Positions 48,754-56,770 of a stretch of 64,000 nt of DNA are shown in pieces. This DNA is from Ardenticatenaceae bacterium (GTDB lineage Bacteria > Chloroflexota > Anaerolineae > Promineifilales > Promineifilaceae), in NCBI GenBank assembly GCA_020634455.1, contig JACKBQ010000001.1:2604001-2668000 (forward strand). Reading direction: 5' to 3'. How positions within the stretch are numbered: position 1 is the stretch's first letter; each line of letters opens with the position of its first letter. Position numbers and translations under genes: made by a program. The notes beneath the pieces were generated by a model. The model was not told the DNA's origin. It ran no database searches and was given only the letters and a program-made list of their open reading frames with translations.

Positions 48754-51700
48754 TTAGGCATACGGCCGTAAAATTTCTGCCACCAGGTCTTCAAGCGCTG
48801 GTAAATTTTGCGGCTCGGCAACCATGTCCGCTTCGGTGAGCTGCTGGGCTGCTTTTTCGCGCGTTTCGCGGGTGCTGGCCGGATGCTGCTGAGCTAATTG
48901 CCACAGCCGAATCGCTTCTGTTTTGGGCAGCAGGTTAGCAAGCCCCACCAGCGCATCCAATGCTAGAGGTTGTTCCTGAATGTCTCTTGTGAGACGTAGC
49001 GCCTCATGAAAGGATCGCCGGGCGGCATCTACTTCGCCTAGTAACGCATTCACCTCACCCAGATTGATGAGCGAAATCGCAATGCTGCGCCGATTGCCCA
49101 AAGCTTGCTTCAGGACAAGGCTTTCTTCATGTAGTTGGCGGGATTCTTCTAGTTCGCCTAGCCGCATGGCGACGACGCCCGCATTGCCCAAAGAGGTTGC
49201 GCGTCCTGGCAGGTAGTTAATTTCTTTGAAGAGGAGCTGGCTTTCTTCATAACAGCGGCGGGCGGCGGCTAAATCTTGCTGGGCGTTGGCCAGGTTGCCC
49301 AGATTGTTGAGAGCAACGGCCGTTCCGTGTAAATCGCCTAATTCGCGCCGCAAGGTCAGGCTGTCCTCAAAATGGGCTTGGGCGGCAGCGTAATCGCCCT
49401 GGCGCTGGGCCAGCGTGCCCCGCAAATTTTGGGCAAATGCCAATCCTGGCTTTTGGTTAAGCTGGCGGATGAGTGTGAGGGAGGTTTCGGCGTAGGCAAC
49501 GGCCGTATCATAATCTCCCCGGAAGCTGGCCAAAATAGCCAGATAGCTGTAGCAGAGCGAGCGTTCCCGGTCATCGCTGGCGTTTTGTAGCTCTGCCAGT
49601 GCCTGTTCCAGCACCTGCTGTGCGCGTTCGTATTGGCCCAGGAAAGTGACAAAACGGCCGTACCGCACCAGTAAACGGCCGTACGTGTGTGGCGGCAGCG
49701 GGATGGTTTGGTTCATGCGAGCCAACTCTTCCAGCGCGGCCATGGCCCAGCCAAACGCGGTAGCGCCGTCCTGGAACCAGCCGCGCGACTCGTACAAAAA
49801 GAACAGGGAAATTAGCGCTTGATCCAGCCATTGGGCAGCATTGGTGGCTGTGGCGGGCATGTTTTGCTTTTCCAAGGCGGCTACCGCCCAGCGCCAGGCG
49901 GCGCGCACATTTTCAACTTCTGGCGTGAGCAGCTCGATTACGCTGTGCCGCCGATCAGTGTGCCAATCATTTTCCTGGACGTGCAGCAAGCGCAGAAAAT
50001 ATTGAGAATGGCGCATTTGGGCGTCGGCGGCCAGGTTTGGGTGTGCAGCTAGCCGTTCGGCGGCAAACTGGCGCACCATTTCTAGCATTCTGAAACGGCC
50101 GTTTGCCTCTCGGTGCAGCAGCGATTTATCTACCAACGCCGTCAAAGTCCAGAGGGACGCTTCTGTCACCAGCCGCGCCGCCTCGCGGGTAAAACCGCCT
50201 CGGAAAACGGTCAGCTGCGCCAGAACCTGCTGTTCTGCTTCGGTTAATAATGCCCAGGAATGGTCAAATACTGCTTGCAAGCTGCGGTGGCGGTCCGGTA
50301 CATCCCCGGCGTGGGTTTGCAAAAAGTCAATGTCTTGCGCCAGTTCGGCTGCAATTTCAGCAGGAGCCAGCTGCCGCACCCAGGCAGAAGCCAGCTCAAT
50401 GCCTAGCGGGACGCCCGCCACCAATTGGCAAATGCGGGCGACATCCGGTTGATTGTCCAGCGTCAGGGCAAAATCGGCCTGGGCACGCTGGGCCAGTTGG
50501 GTAAAGAGAATGAGGGAATCGGCCGTTTCGTCATTTTGGGTCGTGGGCAATGGCAGTGGCCCCACGTCGAAGGTCCATTCGGTTTGTAAATTGAGCCGTT
50601 CGCGGGAGGTGACCAGTAGCTTCACATCGGGCAGGGTCTGGCTCAGTTCAGCCAGCAGGGGGCTGCCTTTGAGCAAATGCTCGAAGTTGTCTAGCACCAG
50701 GAGCATTTCTTTGGCTTGCAGGTAGGTTTGCAGCTGGGTTTTGGGCGGTGTGGCTCCGGCAAAGGTGAAGCCAATCGCTTCGGCGATGGCGGGTATGATG
50801 AATTCCGGGGCGGGGATGGCGGCCAGGGGGACAAAAAAGACGCCGTTGAGGGTGGTACCTACGGCCGTTCGGGCAATTTCAAGCGCCAGCCGGGTTTTGC
50901 CAATGCCACCGGGACCAACCAGTGTTAGTAAGTGGCAGGACGGCCGTATCAATTGCGCCTGAATTTGTTGTAGTTCAGCGGTGCGGCCCACAAAAGGGGC
51001 GGTGGCCACGGGCAGATTATGGCGGCGGAAGTCTACTGCGGCCCGGATGCGTTCGTACAGGGTAGTGGTTTCCGGCGATGGGTCAATGCCGAGCTCTTCG
51101 GCCAAAACATGGCAGCAGGTTTGGTATTGGCGCAGCGCTTCGGTGCGCTGGTCGTTGCGGGCCAGCAGCAGCATCATTTGGCGGTGGGCTTGCTCACTAA
51201 GGGGGGCAATGGCCAGCAGCCGTGCGGCATAGCGGATGCCGGTTTCGTACTGCCGCTGATCCAGAAAATGTTGCACCAATCGTCGTAGCAAATGTACGGC
51301 CGTTCGCTGGTGTTTTTCGCGTTCCAGTGAAGCCCACTCTTCAAACCCTCGGCTGTCGCGAATGTCGAAGCCTGCTAAAAAGTCGGCCTGGTAGAGGGCA
51401 ATGGCGCGTTCCCAGTCGGCTACATCTTCACTTTGGGCGTGTTGTTGGAAGACGGCCGTATCCAGCCAATGCGGGCTATCTGTTTTGAAGGCAACGGTTT
51501 GGCGGGTAATTTCCAGGTAGGGTTTGAACGTACGGCGCAGGCCAGAAAGCAGCGAGCGCAAATTGGCCATTGCTTGTTCTGGGGAGCGATCATCCCAAAA
51601 AAAATCGGCGAGCAGTTCACGGGAGTACGGCCGTTGCGTGCTGGCCAGGTAAAAAAGAAAAGCCTCTGCTTTCCGAGACGACAAACCCTCAGCGGGCTTC

Positions 51701-51756
51701 CCTTTGATGTTGATTGTGGTTTCACCTAGTAAGGTTAATTCTAGCCTGTTTGTCAT
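48754..51756 (-). CDS. BTAD/NB-ARC/TPR transcriptional regulator (AfsR/SARP-like)
   Basis: 1000 residues. N-terminal DNA-binding winged helix (about 1-95: RKAEAFLFYLASTQRPYSRE), a BTAD domain (about 100-245: ALYQADFLAGFDIRDSRGFE), an NB-ARC-like ATPase with Walker A GPGGIGKTR near residue 280 and LLVLDNFEHLL, and a C-terminal TPR array (about 640-960; LNNLGNLANAQQDLAAARRC). Such proteins are signal-integrating activators in Actinobacteria and are frequent in Chloroflexota. Targets unknown; divergent from the 62-residue gene. Confidence 0.9.
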   Translation of the reverse strand: MTNRLELTLLGETTINIKGKPAEGLSSRKAEAFLFYLASTQRPYSRELLADFFWDDRSPEQAMANLRSLLSGLRRTFKPYLEITRQTVAFKTDSPHWLDTAVFQQHAQSEDVADWERAIALYQADFLAGFDIRDSRGFEEWASLEREKHQRTAVHLLRRLVQHFLDQRQYETGIRYAARLLAIAPLSEQAHRQMMLLLARNDQRTEALRQYQTCCHVLAEELGIDPSPETTTLYERIRAAVDFRRHNLPVATAPFVGRTAELQQIQAQLIRPSCHLLTLVGPGGIGKTRLALEIARTAVGTTLNGVFFVPLAAIPAPEFIIPAIAEAIGFTFAGATPPKTQLQTYLQAKEMLLVLDNFEHLLKGSPLLAELSQTLPDVKLLVTSRERLNLQTEWTFDVGPLPLPTTQNDETADSLILFTQLAQRAQADFALTLDNQPDVARICQLVAGVPLGIELASAWVRQLAPAEIAAELAQDIDFLQTHAGDVPDRHRSLQAVFDHSWALLTEAEQQVLAQLTVFRGGFTREAARLVTEASLWTLTALVDKSLLHREANGRFRMLEMVRQFAAERLAAHPNLAADAQMRHSQYFLRLLHVQENDWHTDRRHSVIELLTPEVENVRAAWRWAVAALEKQNMPATATNAAQWLDQALISLFFLYESRGWFQDGATAFGWAMAALEELARMNQTIPLPPHTYGRLLVRYGRFVTFLGQYERAQQVLEQALAELQNASDDRERSLCYSYLAILASFRGDYDTAVAYAETSLTLIRQLNQKPGLAFAQNLRGTLAQRQGDYAAAQAHFEDSLTLRRELGDLHGTAVALNNLGNLANAQQDLAAARRCYEESQLLFKEINYLPGRATSLGNAGVVAMRLGELEESRQLHEESLVLKQALGNRRSIAISLINLGEVNALLGEVDAARRSFHEALRLTRDIQEQPLALDALVGLANLLPKTEAIRLWQLAQQHPASTRETREKAAQQLTEADMVAEPQNLPALEDLVAEILRPYA

Positions 51757-51852
51757 TGTGTTTGATTCAGGTTTTGAATGGATCGCTTTCGGATCGTTCT
51801 CAAAGTAAACTCATTTATGAATAGGGAAGATTCTGCTCAATCAATTTCATAA

Positions 51853-51906
51853 TATACTCGCAAAGGGCATAATCTGACATTTTTCTAAATGCCCACAGCG
51901 AGTATA
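51853..51906. repeat. 54-bp terminal-inverted-repeat element, copy 1
   Basis: TATACTCGC + AAAGGGCAT at the left and ATGCCC + ACAGCGAGTATA at the right, with an 18-base centre. It lies in the divergent region between the BTAD regulator and the small gene. A related copy is at 54952-55022. Confidence 0.75.
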
Positions 51907-52126
51907 GCCCACTCTGATCATGAATGAGAGGTTGGCCAAACTTTACTTAGGAGCGGAAATTAAATAAGGCGACGAAGTTGCTTCCTTACCGCTCCTTTAA
52001 GCTGACGATGCAATTCTTTATTTCATCGTCAGCCCTTATCGCTTATTTGATTATCGAAAGGTAAATCATCAGCTTGCAATGTCATAGTTTGGCAGTGTAT
52101 GGAACCATACGCATGAGATATCGCTT
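51907..52126. other. Remaining divergent gap upstream of the 62-residue gene
   Basis: About 220 bases. Near 52091-52104 is a small palindrome GTATGG-AA-CCATAC just upstream of the small gene, a possible operator. Nothing else recognised. Confidence 0.4.
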
Positions 52127-52315
52127 ATGAATAAAAATTTGCAACATTATCACGCATATTTATTACGTATCTGGCGGGAAGAGGAAGGGATGCCCTGGCG
52201 GGCCACGCTGCAAAATCCGCACACAGGGGAACAGGAAGGGTTTGCCTCAGTGGAGCAGCTCATCAATTTTATAAGAGCCAAAACTGATTCCGCAGAAGGT
52301 GCCAACCAAGAGTAA
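52127..52315 (+). CDS. Small conserved-type hypothetical protein
   Basis: 62 residues (YHAYLLRIWREEEGMPWRAT, then PHTGEQEGFASVEQLINFIR). I have the impression of a small protein type common in Chloroflexota genomes, often next to NB-ARC regulators, but no function is known. Weak Shine-Dalgarno. Confidence 0.6.
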   Translation: MNKNLQHYHAYLLRIWREEEGMPWRATLQNPHTGEQEGFASVEQLINFIRAKTDSAEGANQE

Positions 52316-52370
52316 GCGCCCCAGAAACGACAGCAATATCCAGCAAAAAATATTAGACTTCTTGCATAAG

Positions 52371-52724
52371 TCACTTTACTCCAAGTGACAGATTGTAAAT
52401 CGAAGCAATCAAGTTGAATCGCAAACCAAACCGTTTGCGGCGATTGCGATATCGCTCTTTCAAAATACGAAATATCTTGAGCTTGCCTATCACATGCTCA
52501 CCATAGATTCTGGCTTTCGCCAATGCCCGATTCGCTGCTTTCTCCTCTTTAGTGAGAGGATGATGCTTAGATTTCTTTTTGGGCGTTTGGCTATTCTTGT
52601 GAAGCTTAGCGATGCCTTGATATCCTGAATCAGCTAAGCAAGTGATAGTTTGTACCATCCCTTGGCCATTCTCTTTGAACAGATTGAAATCATGTTTCTT
52701 GCCTTCACTAAAGGCTGTGGTCAC
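52371..52724 (-). CDS. IS5-type transposase, C-terminal part
   Basis: 117 residues as an isolated frame (start uncertain; the frame is open further upstream). It contains ADSGYQGIAK with the second catalytic Asp, and the helical tail KARIYGEHVIGKLKIFRILK with a catalytic Glu in the usual place. It would be joined to the upstream ORF by a +1 frameshift at AAAAAAAC near 52802; the reading after that shift, KQKRHFSGKKKCHTQKAQVI, restores a normal IS5 transposase. Confidence 0.8.
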   Translation of the reverse strand: MTTAFSEGKKHDFNLFKENGQGMVQTITCLADSGYQGIAKLHKNSQTPKKKSKHHPLTKEEKAANRALAKARIYGEHVIGKLKIFRILKERYRNRRKRFGLRFNLIASIYNLSLGVK

Positions 52725-52788
52725 AATTTCCAGGGTTGTTAAGTTGACGATGACCTGCGCTTTTTGCGTATGGCACTTTTTCTTGCCA

Positions 52789-53187
52789 CTAAAGTGCCTC
52801 TTTTGTTTTTTTGGGTCGTTCTATCGGTTGTTCGGTGGCATCAACAATGACAACTTCGATGAGCGTATCGCTAGTTTGCAACTTTTTCTTGCCAGGCAAT
52901 GTGAATTGCCCTGACTCGACAAGCCTGTTTTCAATTTGCTGGATTGTCCGGCAAACGGCTGACTCGCTAATCCCATAGGCCTGGCTGATATGAAACTGGG
53001 TACGATACTCTCGCCAGTACATCAGGGTCAACAAGAGTTGGTCTGCCCGTGACAATTTAGGTGGTCTACCAAAGGTGGGCATTGTTTTTTCTAGAATAGC
53101 CACCATTTGTTTAAAGATTGGGTGTGGCACACCCGTTAAACGTTTAAATTTCGCATCGGATAAGTTTTGAATCTCAGCATATTTCAT
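52789..53187 (-). CDS. IS5-type transposase, N-terminal part
   Basis: 132 residues with a helix-turn-helix region (FHISQAYGISESAVCRTIQQ) and VVIVDATEQPIERPKK carrying the first catalytic Asp, then a stop. Whether the break is programmed frameshifting or a mutation cannot be told from one copy. Confidence 0.85.
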   Translation of the reverse strand: MKYAEIQNLSDAKFKRLTGVPHPIFKQMVAILEKTMPTFGRPPKLSRADQLLLTLMYWREYRTQFHISQAYGISESAVCRTIQQIENRLVESGQFTLPGKKKLQTSDTLIEVVIVDATEQPIERPKKTKEAL

Positions 53188-53227
53188 CCAGCAATTATGC
53201 CTAATTTTCTACTTATGCAAGAGGTCT

Positions 53228-53669
53228 ATTGTAATTTATACGGCCGTTTTTATTTACCAGGTGCCTGAAAACGGCCGTGTCTTACGCTCCTCGCACCAAA
53301 ATTTGCCCATTTGCCCAGCCTCGTTATACTAATTAACCTCAAATGCATGGCTTTTGTCACTAAAATGCCCCGCATTCTTTGGAAGAACGGAAATCGATTC
53401 AACAAGCAGGCGCTAATTGCCTAGTAGGCGATTTCATGACACAAATTCAAAGTCACGCTGATCTGCCAACGCAATAATCTAAAAAATCACCTGAGTAATT
53501 GTTCAGGCGAAATTTTTGCTTTTCTGCTAGCGATATGTGCAACAGATGATGTGCATTTTATATTTACAGGGTGCAAGGAGGTGGTTAGCTCAAGAAGCGT
53601 TATACGTAAACACAACACCAGAAAAGATGACTCAATTATTTATTAAGTTTTACCTGGAGGAGAATCCAA
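53228..53669. other. Gap of about 440 bases before the amino-acid transporter
   Basis: Holds two ACGGCCGT octamers (near 53241 and 53271), AT-rich sequence with a TATATT near 53551 that may be a -10, and CTGGAGGA as the ribosome site of the next gene. I see no gene. Confidence 0.4.
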
Positions 53670-54857
53670 ATGAAGAATAAGAAAAACATTTTCGTCGGTT
53701 TGTTGGTACTGCTGGCCCTGGCTTTGGTAGCCTGTGGCGGCGGTGAACCCGAAGTGGTTACCGAGTTTGTGGAAGTCACCCGTATCGTTGAGGTACAGGG
53801 CGACACCGTTACCGAAACAGTAACCGAAACGGTCACCGAAACAGTTGTCGAAACAGTAACCGAAACGGTCACCGAGCAAGTTGCGGTTACCTTTGCTGGT
53901 GGTGGCGACACCCTGGCTCAGGTTCAAGGCCGTGGCGTTTTGAACTGCGGTGGTAACGCCAACGTACCTGGCTTTGGCTACCTGGACCCGGACAGCGGCG
54001 CGTTCAGCGGTTTTGACATTGACTTCTGTAAAGCGATTGCAGCGGCCGTTTTGGGCGATGCTGAAGCGATTGAAGTTACCCCGACCACGGGCCAGTCTCG
54101 CTTCCCCACCTTGCAGTCCGGTGAAATTGACGTCCTCATCCGTAACACCACCTGGACAAGCAGCCGTGACACGGCCCTGGGCTTCGACTTTGCCCCCGTT
54201 ACCTTCTACGATGGGCAAGGCATGATGGTCCGTAAAGCCAGCGGCATCACAAGCATCAGCGACATGGACGGCGCAACCGTTTGTGTGCAGTCTGGTACCA
54301 CCACTGAAAAGAACCTGTCCGACTACATGACCGCTCTGGGCGTTACCTACACGCCACTGGTTGGTGACGATGCTGTAGCCACCCGCGATGCGTACGATTC
54401 CGGCGCTTGTGACGGCTTCACCACCGATAAATCCGGTCTGGTTTCCCAGCTGATTCTGCTGTCTGACCCCACTGCACACACCATTTTGGACGAAGATATG
54501 TCCCGCGAACCGCTGGGTCCGTTGACCCGCCACGGTGACAACAACTGGAATGACATTGTGAGCTGGGTTGTGCAGTGTACCTTCAATGGTGAGCTGCTGG
54601 GCATCAACCAGGAAAATGTAGACAGTTTCCTGGGCGGCGACGATCCGGCTGTTCAGAATGTTCTGGGCGAAACTGGCGATCACGGTCAGGCAATGGGTCT
54701 GTCCAACGATTTCTGCTACCAGGTGATCAAGCAGGTCGGTAACTACGCAGACATCTACAACCGCAACTTGGGCCCGGACACGCCGTTTAATCTGGCGCGC
54801 GCCCGCAACGCTCTGTACACCGATGGCGGTATCATCTACCCCATTCCATTCCGTTAA
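53670..54857 (+). CDS. General L-amino acid ABC transporter substrate-binding lipoprotein (AapJ-like)
   Basis: 395 residues. Signal peptide with lipobox LVAC, then the repetitive linker VTETVTETVTETVVETVTET (about 45-70) built from ACCGAAACGGTC-like DNA repeats. The SBP domain has GVLNCGGNANVPGFGYLD, TGQSRFPTLQSGEIDVL and DAYDSGACDGFTTDKSGL, typical of the AapJ group. It binds amino acids outside and feeds the following permeases. CTGGAGGAGA precedes the ATG. No octamer inside. Confidence 0.92.
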   Translation: MKNKKNIFVGLLVLLALALVACGGGEPEVVTEFVEVTRIVEVQGDTVTETVTETVTETVVETVTETVTEQVAVTFAGGGDTLAQVQGRGVLNCGGNANVPGFGYLDPDSGAFSGFDIDFCKAIAAAVLGDAEAIEVTPTTGQSRFPTLQSGEIDVLIRNTTWTSSRDTALGFDFAPVTFYDGQGMMVRKASGITSISDMDGATVCVQSGTTTEKNLSDYMTALGVTYTPLVGDDAVATRDAYDSGACDGFTTDKSGLVSQLILLSDPTAHTILDEDMSREPLGPLTRHGDNNWNDIVSWVVQCTFNGELLGINQENVDSFLGGDDPAVQNVLGETGDHGQAMGLSNDFCYQVIKQVGNYADIYNRNLGPDTPFNLARARNALYTDGGIIYPIPFR

Positions 54858-54873
54858 GAATTGAGGTCGTGTG

Positions 54874-54942
54874 GTGTGGCGGTTGCAAGATCGCCGCACC
54901 CATTTTAGAAGTTCTCCGCAGCCCGACCTCGTGTCGGGCTGT
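54874..54942 (+). terminator. Two hairpins after aapJ, possible attenuator
   Basis: GTGTGGCGGT/ATCGCCGCAC (54870-54899) and GCAGCCCGAC/GTCGGGCTG (54918-54942) are strong stems without a U-tract. They may stabilise the binding-protein mRNA or reduce read-through to the permeases. Confidence 0.55.
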
Positions 54943-54951
54943 GTTGTATCT

Positions 54952-55022
54952 ATACTCGCTGTGGCTATTTTGTAAGAGCACAGTCTCTAGGAAAAAGTTA
55001 GATGAGGCCCTTTGCGAGTACC
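54952..55022. repeat. TATACTCGC...GCGAGTA element, copy 2
   Basis: TATACTCGCTGTGG at the left and CCCTTTGCGAGTA at the right match the ends of the element at 51853-51906 in inverted orientation; the centre differs. Confidence 0.6.
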
Positions 55023-55136
55023 ACTGTTTTAGCGACTTCTGAACCATTTGCTGGCGCAAATGGTCATTAACAAAAGCTATCTGCCGCAGGTCCTTGCGAA
55101 AACCTCCCAGGCAGGTAGACCACAGGGGTAACGCCT

Positions 55137-56768
55137 ATGTCGGACATACCAAAACCATCCTTGCGAGGTAATGAGCGAATTCCACCCTGGCGCGACGGCC
55201 GTATCATTGGAATTCTGCTGCAAATTATCTTCGTAGTTCTCCTTGTCCTCAGCCTTAACTGGCTATTTACCAATATTGGCAACAATCTAGATGCGTTGGG
55301 TGCCGGGCAATTTAGCTGTAAAGAAGGTGGCACCAGCTATCGCTGTGCCTTCGACTTCCTCAATGGTGAAGCCCAGTTTCCCATTAGCGAATCCGTTTTA
55401 GAGTACGATCCCAACACCGATTCCTTCTGGTACGCTATTGGCGTTGGCGTGTTAAACACTGGCAAAGTTGCCGTTTTTGGCATTATCTTAACCACCATTT
55501 TAGGTACGGTTACCGGCATTGCCCGCCTTTCGAGCAACTGGCTGGTGAGCAATATTGCTAAATGGTACATCGACCTGATGCGCAACACGCCGCTGCTGCT
55601 TCAGCTATTTTTCCTCTATTTTGTTATTTTTCTGGTGAGTTTACCGTCGGTAAACGATGTGCAGCCTTTGCTGGGGTTGCCCATTTTCATTAGCCAGCGC
55701 GGTATGAATTACCCCTCGCTCGTGCCGATGGCCTCCTTTGCCACCTGGTTTGCCTTCATTGTGCTGGGCATTGTGCAGGCGCAGCTCATGTGGGTCATTT
55801 TGGGGCGGCGCGAAGAGCAAACCGGGCAAGAAAGCAGCCGGGGGCGCTGGGCGATTTTGTCGTTTTTACTGGTTGTTACCATTGGCTGGTTTGTGGCCGG
55901 TAACAACGCCGATACCGAAGCCGCGCTTGTGTCACGTGCTTCCCGCGTTCGGGAATTTGAGGATATCCCCGCTTTGATCGAACGGCGCTTGGGCATTAAC
56001 GATCTGGGCGATATTGACACGGCGCTGGAAAATGGCACGCTCACCCAGGAAGCCGTAGACGAAGCTACGCTGCAGGTTTGCGCCATTAAAGATTCCGCCT
56101 CAGAAATCAACCTGACGGCACAGTTGCGCCGGGCCAACGTGCCGTTTAAGGTTACGCGCAGCGACCGGCCCGACCAGGCGATTGAAACCTATGCGGAAGG
56201 TGGCTGCGAGATTTTTGTAGCCAACCAGGCCACCCTGGCTGCCGAGCGTGACCTGCTGGAAAACAGCGCGGATCAGCTCGTTGTGCCGATGCCAGAGACG
56301 CCGGTGCGGGTTTCTGCACCCAAGCTGGAAGGGTTCAACTTTGTCGGTGGCTCCAAGCTGACGCTGGAATTTGCGGCCATCTTGCTGGGGCTGGTGCTGT
56401 ACACGGGGGCCTTTGTAGCGGAGATTGTGCGGGCTGGCATTATGTCGGTCTCCAAGGGGCAGACGGAAGCGGCGCGGGCGTTGGGCCTGTCTGAAACGCA
56501 GCGGCTGCGTCTGGTTGTGATGCCTCAGGCGCTGCGGGTGATCATTCCGCCGCTAACCAGCCAATATTTGAACCTGACGAAGAACTCCAGTTTGGCAGCG
56601 GCCGTTTTGTTCCCAGATCTGTATCGCAATATCAACACCATCATCAACCAGTCCGGGCGACCCATCCAGCCGATTGTGATTATGGCGTTGATTTACCTAT
56701 CGATCAGCCTGTTCATTTCGTTCTTCCTGAACTGGTATAACAACAAAATTGCGCTGGTGGAGAGATAA
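55137..56768 (+). CDS. Amino-acid ABC permease (AapQ-like) with a large internal insert
   Basis: 543 residues. N-terminal membrane helix and FNxG-type extracytoplasmic segments, permease helices beginning near 105, and the EAA loop EAARALGLSETQRLRLVVMP. About residues 265-395 form a soluble insertion between helices. It contains VCAIKDSASEINLTAQLRRA and TYAEGGCEIFVANQATLAAE, which align with VCVQSGTTTEKNLSDYM and AYDSGACDGFTTDKSGLVSQ of the binding protein upstream. The insert therefore looks like one lobe of a solute-binding protein. Cotranscribed with the other Aap genes. Confidence 0.87.
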   Translation: MSDIPKPSLRGNERIPPWRDGRIIGILLQIIFVVLLVLSLNWLFTNIGNNLDALGAGQFSCKEGGTSYRCAFDFLNGEAQFPISESVLEYDPNTDSFWYAIGVGVLNTGKVAVFGIILTTILGTVTGIARLSSNWLVSNIAKWYIDLMRNTPLLLQLFFLYFVIFLVSLPSVNDVQPLLGLPIFISQRGMNYPSLVPMASFATWFAFIVLGIVQAQLMWVILGRREEQTGQESSRGRWAILSFLLVVTIGWFVAGNNADTEAALVSRASRVREFEDIPALIERRLGINDLGDIDTALENGTLTQEAVDEATLQVCAIKDSASEINLTAQLRRANVPFKVTRSDRPDQAIETYAEGGCEIFVANQATLAAERDLLENSADQLVVPMPETPVRVSAPKLEGFNFVGGSKLTLEFAAILLGLVLYTGAFVAEIVRAGIMSVSKGQTEAARALGLSETQRLRLVVMPQALRVIIPPLTSQYLNLTKNSSLAAAVLFPDLYRNINTIINQSGRPIQPIVIMALIYLSISLFISFFLNWYNNKIALVER

Positions 56769-56770
56769 TC

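Larger units (their letters stand above)
52355..53227 (-). mobile_element. IS5-family insertion sequence
   Basis: 873 bp bounded by 17-bp terminal inverted repeats AGACTTCTTGCATAAGT (52355-52371) and, on the other strand, AGACCTCTTGCATAAGT (53227-53211), identical at 16 of 17 positions. It encodes a transposase in two frames on the minus strand. A TA dinucleotide flanks the repeats on both sides. Low GC, and no ACGGCCGT octamer inside, unlike the surrounding chromosome. Confidence 0.88.

Noticed and set aside
53800..53880. Tandem ACCGAAACGGTC-like repeats in aapJ considered as a mobile repeat
   Set aside because: They encode the VTE-rich linker common in lipoproteins of this group and show no inverted structure, so a coding linker is the simpler reading.
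53643..54899. 418-codon open frame antisense to the AapJ-like gene
   Set aside because: The sense strand has lipobox, family motifs and operon context; the antisense product has no recognisable features.
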